From contig NZ_AGQV01000001.1 in the NCBI RefSeq assembly GCF_000234355.1, forward strand, positions 682,001 through 746,000: DNA of 64,000 nt. The letters are read 5' to 3'. This DNA is from Gluconobacter morbifer G707. Its GTDB lineage: Bacteria; Pseudomonadota; Alphaproteobacteria; Acetobacterales; Acetobacteraceae. Below are positions 25,298-34,891 of this stretch, piece after piece. The notes under the pieces were generated by a model. It was not told the origin of the DNA and made no database searches. It worked only from the letters and a program-made list of their open reading frames with translations. A program made the position numbers and the translations under genes. Positions within the stretch are counted from its first letter, which is position 1, and every line of letters starts with the position of its first letter.

Positions 25298-26686
25298 ATG
25301 AAAGCAGCCACGACATCCGGTTTCGCAGAGGAATATGATCCGAAAAGGCACGCCGGACTTCACGGCGCCAGACGCATCAAGGCGATGTCGGCAGTGCTTC
25401 TGGCACTGATGCTTTCCATTCTTGATTACGCTATCGCCAATACGGCGCTTCCCTTCATTGCCCATGACCTGCATGCGTCCTCTTCCCGGGCCATTTGGGT
25501 TGTCAACGCTTACCAGATGGCCAGTCTTTCATGCCTGTTGCCTCTCGCCTCCATCGGTGCACGGGTTGGATTTGGCCGGATGAGCCAGGTGGGAATCGTC
25601 ATTTTCCTCGTCTCTTCGGTAGCCTGCGCCGTTTCCCAGAATCTGCTGGAACTCACTCTTGCGCGTGCGCTCCAGGGAATTGGCGGGGCGTGCATCATGA
25701 GCGTCAACATCGCGCTCGTCCGGTTCATCTATCCCCATGCGGAACTGGGGCGCGGCATTGCCCTGAACGGGCTGTTCGTGGGGATTGGCGTGGCGCTTGG
25801 GCCGCCGCTGGGGTCGCTGATCCTGTCTCTGGCGCCCTGGCCCTGGATTTTCTGGATCAATCTTCCACTGGCACTGGCGGCGCTGGCACTGGCGCATTTT
25901 GCTTTGCCTGAGACTCCCCGCAGCAGCGTGCATGTCGATCTGGTTGGAGGCGCCCTGTGCGTTGCGTCCTTTGCCCTGACGGGAATCGGGCTGGATGAAC
26001 TGATGCATGCCGAGTTCCTGCCCGGAGCCCTGCTGACAGGTGCGGCTCTGCTGTGCTGGGGAATGCTGCTGCACTATCAGCGGGAACGGCTGGAGCCGAT
26101 CGTCCCTGTTGATCTGTTTCGCCGCCGTCCGTTTCTTTTGGCCTGTCTGGTCGGGTTCTTCGGGTTTGTCAGTTCAAACCTCTATATCGTCGCCATGCCG
26201 TTTACGCTGGCGACGACGTTTCATTGTGGACCGGGCATGATCGGCCTGCTGATCACACCCTGGGCAGTTGGGGTCGCGACCATGTCGTTCGTGGTCGGTC
26301 GGCTGGCGGACCGGTTTCCGGCTTCCATGCTGTCCTCGCTCGGACTGTTCATAACGGGGAGCGGTTTTTTCCTGCTGTGGGCACTGTCACCGGATGCGAG
26401 CAGTTTTTCCATCGCGTGGCGCACGCTGTTCGCAGGGTGCGGCTTTGGTCTGTTTCAGCCGCCCAACAATCGCGCCATTATGGTCACGGCGCCTCCGGGG
26501 CGTGAAGGTGGAGCCAGCGGCATGCTGTCCGTGGCGCGACTGGGGGGGCAGACGGTTGGCGCGCTGCTGGTGGCTGGGCTATTCACGGCTTTTCCCCATC
26601 CGGCCTTTATCTGCCTGTTCGGCGCCATGCTGGTTGCCCTGACGGGGTCTGCGCTCAGCTTTTGCCGGAAGTATGTTGCAGACTGA
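25298..26686 (+). CDS. MFS efflux transporter (DHA2-like)
   Basis: A 462-residue polytopic protein with drug:proton antiporter features: LDYAIANTALPFIAHDL in helix 1, an IWVVNAYQMA segment in helix 2, the ALQGIGGACIMSVNIALV motif C-like helix and ALGPPLGSLI. The overall pattern fits the EmrB/QacA class with about 14 helices or a slightly shorter variant. Substrate unknown. It follows the sugar porter closely and its 3' end overlaps the convergent methyltransferase gene by 32 bases. Confidence 0.85.
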   Translation: MKAATTSGFAEEYDPKRHAGLHGARRIKAMSAVLLALMLSILDYAIANTALPFIAHDLHASSSRAIWVVNAYQMASLSCLLPLASIGARVGFGRMSQVGIVIFLVSSVACAVSQNLLELTLARALQGIGGACIMSVNIALVRFIYPHAELGRGIALNGLFVGIGVALGPPLGSLILSLAPWPWIFWINLPLALAALALAHFALPETPRSSVHVDLVGGALCVASFALTGIGLDELMHAEFLPGALLTGAALLCWGMLLHYQRERLEPIVPVDLFRRRPFLLACLVGFFGFVSSNLYIVAMPFTLATTFHCGPGMIGLLITPWAVGVATMSFVVGRLADRFPASMLSSLGLFITGSGFFLLWALSPDASSFSIAWRTLFAGCGFGLFQPPNNRAIMVTAPPGREGGASGMLSVARLGGQTVGALLVAGLFTAFPHPAFICLFGAMLVALTGSALSFCRKYVAD

Positions 26687-27311
26687 AGAGCGTGGTGGTG
26701 CGTATATCCGCGCTTTCCAGCGCCTGCGTGACGGGCACGTCCTGCTTCGTCAGGACGTCGAGTTCCATTTTCGGGGCATAATGACGGCCGGGATCGCAAA
26801 GCCAGACTTCGCGGTCCTTTGCGCATTCCAGGAGCCAGGGAACGATCCTTGCTGCCATGGGTTCGTTGTAACAGACATCGCCGATCACCAGCAGATCGCA
26901 GTCCGGGCGGATGCCGACGAGATCCCCCAGGCAGGGTGTGATGGAAACGGCGTTCAGTTCCGCGTTGAGCACTGTGGCCGATAGGGCCAGCGGGTCGATG
27001 TCGTTGGCGGTGACGCTGGCTGCTCCGGCCATGGCTGCGGCGATGGCGGCCATGCCACATCCGCAGGCGACATCCAGCACCCGTCTGCCACGCACGCGCT
27101 CCGGATTGTCGAGAATGAAGCGTGCGATCAGCTGGCTGCCCGGCCAGGCGAAAGCCCAGAAAGGCGGCTCCATGCCCATCTGTTCGAGATAGGTTTCGCT
27201 GGCCTGCCAGATGGGGGTGATGTCCGTTGCCAGATGCAGGGCGATTTCCGGAACAAGCGGGGCCTGTTCGATCATGGTGTTGGCTGTGATGAACGCGGCC
27301 GGGTCTTTCAT
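26655..27311 (-). CDS. PrmA/ETFB-lysine-type protein methyltransferase
   Basis: A 218-residue class I SAM methyltransferase. VLDVACGCGMAAIAAAM is the SAM-binding loop, TANDIDPLA the acidic motif II, and IGDVCYNEP the D/N-P-Y-like catalytic loop. The N-terminal WAFAWPGSQLIARFIL is typical of the METTL20/ETFB-lysine and nicotinamide N-methyltransferase-like group. The bacterial members methylate electron-transfer flavoprotein beta subunit, a possible substrate. The ATG overlaps the ubiA stop (ATGA). Confidence 0.82.
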   Translation of the reverse strand: MKDPAAFITANTMIEQAPLVPEIALHLATDITPIWQASETYLEQMGMEPPFWAFAWPGSQLIARFILDNPERVRGRRVLDVACGCGMAAIAAAMAGAASVTANDIDPLALSATVLNAELNAVSITPCLGDLVGIRPDCDLLVIGDVCYNEPMAARIVPWLLECAKDREVWLCDPGRHYAPKMELDVLTKQDVPVTQALESADIRTTTLFSLQHTSGKS

Positions 27312-28225
27312 CCAAAAAGCCGTCCAGCCACGAAAGCGAGCGCCAGAATCAGACCGATCGGGACATTGCGGCGGAAATCCCGCAGACAGGCAGGCGCATC
27401 GTGCGGATCGAGCAGACGGACCTGCTGGAGGAGAAAATACCCGGCCAGAAGGAAGGGTGGCCAGAAGACCCATGACAGACGGGCATGAATGGCCACGATG
27501 GCGAGCAGGACAAGCATTGCGCCATAACACGTGCCGATGAAGGGGCGTGCCCGCGTTTCCATCAGGCGTGACGTGGACCGCACGCCGATGCGGGCGTCAT
27601 CGTCCATGTCCTGGAAACCATAGATCGTGTCGAAGCCGAGTTGCCAGACGATGACGGCGGCATAGAGCAGGAGGCCGTTGGCATCGAGGGAGCCCCCTGC
27701 GGCGGCATATCCCATTGGTGCGCCGAATCCGAAGGTGAAGCCCATGACGAGCTGCGGCCACCAGGTGACGCGCTTGGCCGCGGGATAGAGCGCGACCAGC
27801 AGAAGGGCCAGTGGTGCAAGTACCCAGCAGGCAAATGGCAGGCAGACCAGAACCCCCAGACCCATCAGCAGCAGCACGGCCAGCAGAAGCAGTCCCTGTT
27901 TGAGGGAAAGTGCGCCGCTGGCGAGAGGCCGTCCGGCTGTCCGGGTGACTTTCGCGTCGATGTCGCGGTCCCAGATGTCATTCACGACACAGCCGGCAGA
28001 CCGCATGACCAGCGAACCGAACCCGAACAGAGCGGTGTCGAGAAGGCGCGTGCTTATGGTGGCATGAGGTGCGAGAAACAGGCCCCAGATGCCGGGCAGG
28101 AACAGCAGCCACGTTCCGACGGGCCGGTCCAGCCGCGCCAGAAGGGCATAGGAACGCCAGGGTTCGGGCAGGCGCGCGATGCGGCCTGTCAGGCGGATGT
28201 CGGTATGGGCGCGGGTCTGGCTCAT
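27308..28225 (-). CDS. ubiA: 4-hydroxybenzoate polyprenyltransferase
   Basis: A 305-residue integral membrane prenyltransferase that joins the polyprenyl tail to 4-hydroxybenzoate in ubiquinone synthesis. The first Mg-diphosphate motif is NDIWDRDID (82-90), the second QDMDDDARIG, and DRPVGTWLLFLPG is the family N-terminal segment. It would use the long-chain diphosphate made by the prenyl synthase at 49-50 kb. Divergent from rsmE, with the methyltransferase gene coupled downstream. Confidence 0.96.
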   Translation of the reverse strand: MSQTRAHTDIRLTGRIARLPEPWRSYALLARLDRPVGTWLLFLPGIWGLFLAPHATISTRLLDTALFGFGSLVMRSAGCVVNDIWDRDIDAKVTRTAGRPLASGALSLKQGLLLLAVLLLMGLGVLVCLPFACWVLAPLALLLVALYPAAKRVTWWPQLVMGFTFGFGAPMGYAAAGGSLDANGLLLYAAVIVWQLGFDTIYGFQDMDDDARIGVRSTSRLMETRARPFIGTCYGAMLVLLAIVAIHARLSWVFWPPFLLAGYFLLQQVRLLDPHDAPACLRDFRRNVPIGLILALAFVAGRLFG

Positions 28226-28289
28226 GGAAAGGATGTGATGCGGCGCTGAAGTGCTTCCGTCAATGGGCGGCGCGCGCTATCGGGGAAAG

Positions 28290-29006
28290 ATGAGCCGTTC
28301 GGATCCCCGCCTTTATGTTGAGAGCCCTGACCTTCCCTTCGCAGCTGGGCTGGAAATTCCGCTTCCTCCGGGACAGGCCCATTATCTGGGCAATGTATTG
28401 CGACAGAGGGTGGGCGATGCCGTTCGTGTTTTCAACGCCCGGGACGGGGAGTGGAGTGGATGTCTCCAGACTCTGAGGAAAGACCGGGGGAGCATTCGCC
28501 TTTATGTCCAGGAACGTCCGGCCCGGCCTACGGAGGGTGTGGAACTGCTGTTTGCGCCTCTCAAGCGTGATGCGACGGAACTGCTGATCCGCATGGGGAC
28601 CGAGCTGGGAGTAACGCGCTTCATTCCCGTCGTGACCGAGCGGACCAACACACACCGTCTCAATCCCCAGCGGCTGTTCCTGATCGCCACAGAAGCGGCG
28701 GAGCAGTGCGAGCGGCTCGATGTCCCTTCCATTGCGCCGCTGGAACCGCTGAAGGCGGTCCTAGCAGAATGGCCGGATGGAAAACCGCTTTTCGCGGCGC
28801 TGGAGCGTCGTCCCGGAGAGGAAGACGGTTCCGTCCGTGCCGCGGCACTTCTGATCGGGCCGGAGGGTGGCTTCACGGAGGCTGAGGTGGCGCTGCTCCA
28901 GCGGACGCCCGCGGTTCATGCGTTGGGTCTGGGGCCGCTGATCCTGCGGGCCGAGACGGCTGTCTGCGCCGGGCTGGTCCGGCTGGCGGTTCGTCGGGGT
29001 GCCTGA
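28290..29006 (+). CDS. rsmE: 16S rRNA (uracil-1498-N3)-methyltransferase
   Basis: A 238-residue SPOUT methyltransferase. The N-terminal PUA-like part has GQAHYLGNVLRQRVGD. The knotted C-terminal domain has ERTNTHRLNPQR, EAAEQCERLDVP, LLIGPEGGFTEAEV and LGPLILRAETA, all standard RsmE motifs. ATG 28290 follows GGGGAAAG and begins just before the conserved region. Divergent from ubiA. Confidence 0.95.
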   Translation: MSRSDPRLYVESPDLPFAAGLEIPLPPGQAHYLGNVLRQRVGDAVRVFNARDGEWSGCLQTLRKDRGSIRLYVQERPARPTEGVELLFAPLKRDATELLIRMGTELGVTRFIPVVTERTNTHRLNPQRLFLIATEAAEQCERLDVPSIAPLEPLKAVLAEWPDGKPLFAALERRPGEEDGSVRAAALLIGPEGGFTEAEVALLQRTPAVHALGLGPLILRAETAVCAGLVRLAVRRGA

Positions 29007-29081
29007 GGGTGACAGGATTGTCGGACCTGCTACAAGTTCAGTGAATATCGAACAACGATTTTGAAACCGAGGCCCAACGCC

Positions 29082-30458
29082 ATGTCCAATTCCGGTACAC
29101 CCAATACTGCGCCCATCGAAAGCCGGGCACAGCTCGTCGAGGTTCTGGTGCGGGGCTGCAAGCCGAAATCGGAATGGAAAATCGGGACCGAGCATGAAAA
29201 ATTCGGTTTCGTCCTGCCGGACAGGGCCAATGGTCGGCCGCCGCTTTTCCCGCCACCCTATGAGCCGCAGGGTATTGGCGCCCTTCTCCATGCGCTTCAG
29301 GGGCCTGACTGGGCGCCGATACATGACGGTGAAAACCTGATCGGTCTTCAGGGGCAGAATGCCCAGAACGGCCGCGCCATTTCCCTCGAACCCGCTGGAC
29401 AGTTCGAGCTGTCCGGCGCGCCGCTCGTCAGCCTTCATGACACGCAGGCAGAAATGCAGGCGCATTTCGATATGGTGCGCGGACCGGCCCAGGATCTGGG
29501 ACTCGGTTTTCTGCCCTTCGGCTTCCAGCCGCTATGGCCGCGTGACGCGATGCCTTGGATGCCGAAGACGCGCTACGCCATCATGCGCAATTACATGCCG
29601 AAGGTCGGATCGCTCGGGCTGGACATGATGACACGAACCTGCACGGTTCAGGTCAATCTCGATTTCAGCGATGAAGCCGACATGGCGCGCAAGATGCGTG
29701 TCTCGCTTGCGCTCCAGCCTCTGGCAACGGCGCTTTTCGCGAATTCTCCCTTCGTGGAAGGCAAGACGAACGGTTACCTCTCCAACCGCGCCCGGATCTG
29801 GACGGATACGGACAACCAGCGGGCCGGTCAGCCGCCGCTGTTCTTCGAGGACGGATTCGGCTTCGAACGCTACGTGGACTGGCTTCTGGATGTTCCGATG
29901 TATTTCGTTGCCCGGGACGGGAAGAACATCGACGTTGCCGGTGCGTCCTTCCGTCGCTGGATCGAAGGAGAGCCGCAGCCAGGCCTTGAGGGCCTGACAC
30001 CGACCATCGGCGATTTCGAAGACCATCTGACAACGGCGTTTCCCGATGTGCGTCTCAAGCAGTTCCTCGAGATGCGGGGCGCGGATGCCGGACGTCTGGA
30101 AATGATGGTGGCGCAGTCTGCGTTCTGGGTAGGGCTGCTTTACGATCCGACTACGCTGGAAGCGGCCGAGAAGCTTGTGCGCGAGCAGCCATGGGAGACT
30201 TACGCCCAGCTTCGCGCGGAGGTGCCGAAGATCGCCATGAACGCGGCGTTCCCCGGTGGGCTGAAGCCGTTTGCGCAACGGGTTCTGGCCCTTGCAGAGC
30301 AGGGGCTGCGGGCGCGTGTGCGTGATGAGGCGGCATTCCTCGATCCGCTGCATCTGATCGCAGATGGTGGCCCGAATCAGGCTGAGTACTGGCAGGATCT
30401 CTATAACGGGGCGTGGGGACATGATGTTCGTCCGCTCTTTACGGAAGCCGCCGTCTGA
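29082..30458 (+). CDS. gshA: Glutamate-cysteine ligase (plant/alphaproteobacterial type)
   Basis: A 458-residue enzyme for the first step of glutathione synthesis. [10 protein letters not shown] carries the metal-binding Glu residues, QFELSGAP and [20 protein letters not shown] are further family motifs. The sequence belongs to the group shared by plants and alphaproteobacteria, not the E. coli GshA type. ATG 29082 has GAGG 9 bases upstream. No gshB lies in the window. Confidence 0.95.
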   Translation: MSNSGTPNTAPIESRAQLVEVLVRGCKPKSEWKIGTEHEKFGFVLPDRANGRPPLFPPPYEPQGIGALLHALQGPDWAPIHDGENLIGLQGQNAQNGRAISLEPAGQFELSGAPLVSLHDTQAEMQAHFDMVRGPAQDLGLGFLPFGFQPLWPRDAMPWMPKTRYAIMRNYMPKVGSLGLDMMTRTCTVQVNLDFSDEADMARKMRVSLALQPLATALFANSPFVEGKTNGYLSNRARIWTDTDNQRAGQPPLFFEDGFGFERYVDWLLDVPMYFVARDGKNIDVAGASFRRWIEGEPQPGLEGLTPTIGDFEDHLTTAFPDVRLKQFLEMRGADAGRLEMMVAQSAFWVGLLYDPTTLEAAEKLVREQPWETYAQLRAEVPKIAMNAAFPGGLKPFAQRVLALAEQGLRARVRDEAAFLDPLHLIADGGPNQAEYWQDLYNGAWGHDVRPLFTEAAV

Positions 30459-30459
30459 C

Positions 30460-31416
30460 GTGCCGAAACTCTCGGATCTTGGCGAACGGGAAATCCTCGC
30501 CCTTGCGATCGCCAGTGAAGAAGAGGACGGGCACATCTATGCCGATTTCGGACAGATGCTGGCCGATGACTACCCTGACAGTGCCGCCATTTTCCGGGAA
30601 ATGGCGGCGGAAGAGGATCAGCACCGCCGCGCGCTGATCGACCTGTTCGTGCGCCGGTTCGGAAATCATATTCCGCTTGTGCGGCGGCAGGACGTACAGG
30701 GTTTTCCGGTCCGGCGGTCTGCCTGGCAGATGAAGAACCGTGGCATCGAGTCCATCCGGACACAGGCTGCGGAGATGGAGCGCCAGTCCGCCCGGTTTTA
30801 CCGGCAGGCCGCCGCCCAGACCGTGGATGCGGAGATCCGCCGCCTGCTTGGGGATCTCGCGACGGAAGAGGATCGCCACCGCCGCGAAGCCCATCGTCTG
30901 GAAGACGAACATCTCGACGGTAGCAATCGGGACAGGGAAGACGAGCAGAGCCGCCGCGTTTTCGTACTGCGTATCGTGCAGCCAGGTCTTGTGGGGCTGA
31001 TGGATGGTTCCGTATCCACGCTCGCGCCCGTTTTTGCGGCTGCTTTTGCGACGCACAGTTCCCATGCGGCTTTTCTTGTAGGGCTTGCGGCGTCTCTCGG
31101 CGCGGCAATTTCCATGGGGCTGGCGGAGGCTCTGGCCGATGATGGCAAGCTCTCCGGTCGGGGCGCTCCCCTTGCGCGGGGTGTGATCTGTGGTGCCATG
31201 ACCTTCGGCGGCGGAATCGGCCATACCCTGCCGTTTCTTGTGCCGGAGTTTCATGCGGCGTTTGTGGTTGCGCTGGCTGCGGTCACGATCGAACTGCTGC
31301 TGATCTCATGGATCCGGTGGCGGTATCAGGATACGCCTTTCAGCGCGGCGCTGGCTCAGGTCCTGCTCGGCGGCGCTCTCGTTTTTGCAACCGGTGTTCT
31401 GATCGGCAGTTTCTGA
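30460..31416 (+). CDS. mbfA: Membrane-bound ferritin A (ferritin-like plus VIT1 domain)
   Basis: About 318 residues. The cytoplasmic erythrin/ferritin-like half has paired EEED, EEDQHRR and EEDRHRRE motifs that form a di-iron site. The C-terminal half (from [19 protein letters not shown]) is a CCC1/VIT1 transporter domain with about five helices. MbfA in Agrobacterium and Bradyrhizobium exports iron and protects against iron and peroxide stress. GTG 30460, right after the gshA stop, matches where homologues begin; ATGs at 30421 and 30424 overlapping gshA are alternatives. Confidence 0.88.
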   Translation: MPKLSDLGEREILALAIASEEEDGHIYADFGQMLADDYPDSAAIFREMAAEEDQHRRALIDLFVRRFGNHIPLVRRQDVQGFPVRRSAWQMKNRGIESIRTQAAEMERQSARFYRQAAAQTVDAEIRRLLGDLATEEDRHRREAHRLEDEHLDGSNRDREDEQSRRVFVLRIVQPGLVGLMDGSVSTLAPVFAAAFATHSSHAAFLVGLAASLGAAISMGLAEALADDGKLSGRGAPLARGVICGAMTFGGGIGHTLPFLVPEFHAAFVVALAAVTIELLLISWIRWRYQDTPFSAALAQVLLGGALVFATGVLIGSF

Positions 31417-31419
31417 CAT

Positions 31420-32052
31420 ATGACGAACCGCGTTTTCTTCCGGGCTGCCATTCTGGCGAGCCTGTTTTCCGTGACCGCCCTGCCTTTCGCGCCTTCCGCT
31501 TCTGCCGCGGCGATCCAGCTTCGCCCCACGGAGCAGGGATGGGTGGACCGGATTCAGGATGCCTTGGGGCATGTCACGACCCTTCAGGCCCGCTTCCTCC
31601 AGACGGCCCCCGACGGCAAGACCAGTACGGGTACCGCGACGCTCGACCGTCCGGGGCGGATGCGCTTCGATTATGACAAGCCGAGTCCGCTGCTTCTGGT
31701 AGCGAATGACGGCAAGGTCGTGTTTCAGGACCGAAGCGTGGATCAGGTGACGGTCATGCCGCTGGATCGCACGCCGCTCGGGCTGCTTCTTCGGCCCGAT
31801 CTGCGCCTTTCCGGCGATGTGACGGTTACGGGATTTGAGCATACGGGCGGACGGATCAACCTGCGTGTCGTCCGGACGGACAATCCGGGCGAGGGCGCGC
31901 TGACGCTCGTGTTTTCGGACAATCCCCTGAGCCTGCTGGGCTGGGTCGTGGTGGACGCGCAGGGCCGCACCACGACGATCGCCCTGTCCGGTGTCCACTT
32001 GGGCGGGCAGGTGTCGCAGTCCCTGTTTATCCTGCCCAAACCCGAGAACTGA
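31420..32052 (+). CDS. lolA: Outer-membrane lipoprotein carrier protein LolA family
   Basis: A 210-residue periplasmic protein with a signal peptide (cleavage near ASAAA, about 28) and the LolA fold signatures: QDALGHVTTLQARFLQT, GTATLDRPGRMRFDYDKPSP and LLLVANDGKVVFQDRSVDQVT. It shuttles lipoproteins from the LolCDE exporter to the outer membrane. In this lineage LolB may be absent and LolA bifunctional. Starts three bases after mbfA and is convergent with rsmI after three bases. Confidence 0.9.
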   Translation: MTNRVFFRAAILASLFSVTALPFAPSASAAAIQLRPTEQGWVDRIQDALGHVTTLQARFLQTAPDGKTSTGTATLDRPGRMRFDYDKPSPLLLVANDGKVVFQDRSVDQVTVMPLDRTPLGLLLRPDLRLSGDVTVTGFEHTGGRINLRVVRTDNPGEGALTLVFSDNPLSLLGWVVVDAQGRTTTIALSGVHLGGQVSQSLFILPKPEN

Positions 32053-32055
32053 AGG

Positions 32056-33006
32056 TCAGTCCTTCATCTCGCGGGAGAGTTCCAGCGCGCGGGCATAGAC
32101 CGTGCGTTTAGGCAGTTTCACGATACCGGCCACCAGGGCGGCGGCGTCCTTGACGGAGTGCGTTGCCAGAGCTTCCCGCAGATGACTGTCGAGATCGGTC
32201 GCGCCGCTGTCATCTTCCGCCGGCGGCCCGATCAGCAGGGTGATCTCGCCCCGTGGAGCGGTCTGTTCGAAGTGAGTCAGAACTTCGGACAGCGTGCCGC
32301 GTATCATTTCTTCGAAACGTTTTGTCAGTTCCCGACCGACCGCGGCTTCCCGTTCTGGGCCGAAGACTTCGATCAGGTCGCGCAAGGCGTCCACCAGTCG
32401 ATGGGGGGCTTCATACCAGACCAGCGTGGAACGCAGTCCGGCCTGTTCTGCCGCCCGTAACGTGCTGAAGCCGCTTTTGCGGGCCTCGCTCCGGGGCGCG
32501 GGAAAGCCGAGGAACAGGAAAGGCAGGGGAGGCAAGCCGGACAGCGTGAGCGCCGTAATGACTGCGTTCGGGCCGGGGATGGCCGTGACAGGGATGCCTT
32601 CGGCAATGGCCGCACGGACCAAGCGGTATCCCGGATCGGAGACGAGGGGCGTTCCGGCATCCGAGACGACGGCGAAGCGTTTCCCCTGTGCAAGCTGTCC
32701 GATCAGGAACGGGGTCCGGTCCTGCTCGTTATGGTCGTGCAATGTTCTGGTGGGGGTGGCAATGTTGCGCGAAAGAAGGAGTTTCGCGGTGACGCGGGTA
32801 TCTTCACACAGGATCGCATCGACCGTGTTCAGGGCTTCGATCGCGCGTTCGCTGATGTCACCGAGGTTGCCGATCGGCGTTGCAACCAATATCAGACATC
32901 CACCCTCTTCTGTCGGGGGCTGTTCCGCGTGCGGAGCGGCCTGTAACGTTTCAGCCGCATCGCTCAAGGGAGTTTCAGCGGGCCATGATTTTTCAGACAT
33001 CTGCAT
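32056..33006 (-). CDS. rsmI: 16S rRNA (cytidine-1402-2'-O)-methyltransferase
   Basis: About 316 residues of tetrapyrrole-methylase fold: ILVATPIGNLGDISERA, CEDTRVTAKLL, VVSDAGTPLVSDPG and IPGPNAVITALTLSGL are canonical RsmI motifs. The C-terminal helical domain contains REALATHSVKDAAALVA. Roughly 35 non-conserved residues precede the first motif, and the start overlaps the divergent lppC start by about 20 bases, so one of the two starts is probably further inside. The usual partner yraN is not seen next to it. Confidence 0.94.
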   Translation of the reverse strand: MQMSEKSWPAETPLSDAAETLQAAPHAEQPPTEEGGCLILVATPIGNLGDISERAIEALNTVDAILCEDTRVTAKLLLSRNIATPTRTLHDHNEQDRTPFLIGQLAQGKRFAVVSDAGTPLVSDPGYRLVRAAIAEGIPVTAIPGPNAVITALTLSGLPPLPFLFLGFPAPRSEARKSGFSTLRAAEQAGLRSTLVWYEAPHRLVDALRDLIEVFGPEREAAVGRELTKRFEEMIRGTLSEVLTHFEQTAPRGEITLLIGPPAEDDSGATDLDSHLREALATHSVKDAAALVAGIVKLPKRTVYARALELSREMKD

Positions 33007-34364
33007 CCTCGGTGACAAACTCTGGGAGGCATTCTCCTCGCCTCGGCCATCTGCGCAAGGGTTTAAGCGCCGTTCTTGCCGCTGGGACCTTTCTGACGCT
33101 GACGGCCTGCTCGGGAACGTCCTCCGTGGTGCCGGGTGTGGGCGGCGTGCCGGCGGCCAAGCCTGGTGCCCACGAGGTCGGTCTGATCCTGCCCCTGACA
33201 GGGCGGTATGGCGCCATTGGCGGGCGGATGCGCGATGCGGCAAAGCTGGCCCTGGCCGCCAAAGGGTCTCCGGCGCTCGACGTTCATGACAGTGCCGGTC
33301 CCGGCGGCGCCGAGCAGGCCGCCCAGGATGCGCTTTCCCGTGGGGATGCCGTTATTCTCGGCCCGCTGACGGCGACCGATACCGGGATCGTGGCTCCGCT
33401 GGCCGTGAATGCCGCGACGCCGGAAATGGCGTTCACGAGCGATTCCACACAGGCTCGTCCCGGCGTCTGGATCATGGGTCTGACACCCGAGCAGCAGGTC
33501 CGGCGGATGGTAGATGCCGCCCGGGCGACCGGCCGCAAGACTTTCGCGGCGTTCCTGCCGGAAAATCCGCTGGGTCACGCCATGGGGGATGGTCTGCGCC
33601 GGGCCTGTCAGGATGCCGGGCTGAAAGAACCGCAGATCGTGTTCCATACCTCTGATCCCCAGAACATTGATGATGGTCTTCGCTCACTGTCGGCGATCGA
33701 AACCCGTCAGACTCCGGCCCCCGCCGCGCCGGATCAGTCCGGCCCGTCCGCGATTGATCCCACAGGCGAGACATCGGCCGCACCGGGGAACGGGCAGAGT
33801 GCCGCCCCGTCTGAATCTGCGTCATCCGCGACGCCGGCAGACGGAGAAAAACCTTCTGCACCCGCGCCGCAACCGCAGGTTACAGCTCCTCCGCCATTCG
33901 ATGCGCTTGTTCTGGCTGATACGGGGCTTGATCTGGCCCATGTCATCACGGCGCTTCAGGCGGATCATGTCGAAACAGGGCAGGTCCAGATCATGGGGCC
34001 AGCGCTGTGGAAGGCATTCGATGGTAAGCTCAATGCCCTGCATGGCGCTTGGTATGCTGCACCGGATGCGCATGACCGTCTGGGATATGTCGCCCAGTAC
34101 AAGGCGCTTTATCATCAGACGCCTTCGCCGGTCACGGATTTCGCTTATGACGCGGCGGCTCTGGCAGGGAACCTGATGAAGCAGGGCGGTATTACCGTAC
34201 AGGGTCTGACGCGGCCGGACGGGTATATGGGTGTTGACGGTCTTTTCCGGCTGCGACCGGACGGTCATGTGACCCGTGCATTGGCGATTTTCCAGATCCA
34301 GCGCGGTGGAGGATCGAGGATTGTGGTCCCTGCCTCAAGGGATGTGGCGATCCGCCCGAGTTGA
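32985..34364 (+). CDS. LppC-type penicillin-binding protein activator lipoprotein
   Basis: A 459-residue lipoprotein (lipobox LTACS, Cys42) with a periplasmic-binding-protein-like fold: VGLILPLTGRYGAIGGRMRDAA, then SRGDAVILGPLTATDT and, late, DFAYDAAALAGNL. Relatives of LpoA/LppC stimulate peptidoglycan synthases from the outer membrane. The protein is divided by a low-complexity block of about 63 residues, rich in Pro, Ala, Ser and Thr (242-304), between the two lobes. It is divergent from rsmI, as in many alphaproteobacteria. GTG 33012 is an alternative start. Confidence 0.85.
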   Translation: MIFQTSASSVTNSGRHSPRLGHLRKGLSAVLAAGTFLTLTACSGTSSVVPGVGGVPAAKPGAHEVGLILPLTGRYGAIGGRMRDAAKLALAAKGSPALDVHDSAGPGGAEQAAQDALSRGDAVILGPLTATDTGIVAPLAVNAATPEMAFTSDSTQARPGVWIMGLTPEQQVRRMVDAARATGRKTFAAFLPENPLGHAMGDGLRRACQDAGLKEPQIVFHTSDPQNIDDGLRSLSAIETRQTPAPAAPDQSGPSAIDPTGETSAAPGNGQSAAPSESASSATPADGEKPSAPAPQPQVTAPPPFDALVLADTGLDLAHVITALQADHVETGQVQIMGPALWKAFDGKLNALHGAWYAAPDAHDRLGYVAQYKALYHQTPSPVTDFAYDAAALAGNLMKQGGITVQGLTRPDGYMGVDGLFRLRPDGHVTRALAIFQIQRGGGSRIVVPASRDVAIRPS

Positions 34365-34466
34365 GCGTCATTTTCTGACGGAATGGAAAAAGGAAACCTG
34401 ACTAGAAAATATTCCGGCCGGGTTTCCGCAGGCAGTTGAGGACTGAATGATTCGGTGAAGACGCGC

Positions 34467-34850
34467 TCAGGCTGCGCAGGTCTCCTCCAGCGGTAGAACA
34501 GGGCGGATGGTGTTCAGCGCGAGTTCGAAGCTGGAAAAACTGCCAAGTTCGTGATGACGGAGCTGGTCGATTAGCACCCAGCGCATGCCCTGCGGTCGAA
34601 CCATATAGGCCGGATCGGGGTTTTCCCGGACCCAGATCAGAACATGCTCGACCGGGACTGTGCCGTCCACGTTCCTGATGTCCTGACCGGCCTTTGCGAT
34701 CTCGGCGTCGAACAGACCCATGCGCTGCCCTGCGTCAAGCCACCGGAAAAGATATTCATGGTGACGGGGCAGAAAGCCCTGCCGCAAAGGCACGACGCTG
34801 CTGGCGGTGTGAGACCGGGAGGGATCGTGAAGGGGAGTTGCCTGCACCAT
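34467..34850 (-). CDS. Conserved-looking hypothetical protein, 127 aa
   Basis: A soluble protein of 127 residues, no signal peptide or membrane segment. It has recognisable structure (HHEYLFRWLDAGQRMGLFDAEIAKAG; VLIWVRENPDPAYMVRPQG; RWVLIDQLRHHELGSF) but I know no family for it. ATG 34850 was chosen because GAGGA lies 7 bases upstream; an in-frame extension to 35015 looks non-coding. It lies after lpxL on the same strand, separated by 174 bases with a hairpin. Confidence 0.7.
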   Translation of the reverse strand: MVQATPLHDPSRSHTASSVVPLRQGFLPRHHEYLFRWLDAGQRMGLFDAEIAKAGQDIRNVDGTVPVEHVLIWVRENPDPAYMVRPQGMRWVLIDQLRHHELGSFSSFELALNTIRPVLPLEETCAA

Positions 34851-34871
34851 CAGGAAGTCCTCGTCAAAAGC

Positions 34872-34891
34872 CGGGCGGGGGCAACCGCCCG
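34872..34891 (-). terminator. GC hairpin between lpxL and the 127-aa gene
   Basis: On the minus strand CGGGCGG and CCGCCCG form a 7-bp stem with a 6-base loop, followed by GC and TTTT. It could end the lpxL-lpxK-waaA transcript. It sits within 15 bases of the next gene's ribosome site and so might instead act as an attenuator. Confidence 0.45.

Noticed and set aside
24380-25474. 364-codon minus-strand frame across the sugar porter
   Set aside because: Shadow of a clear membrane transporter; no independent support.
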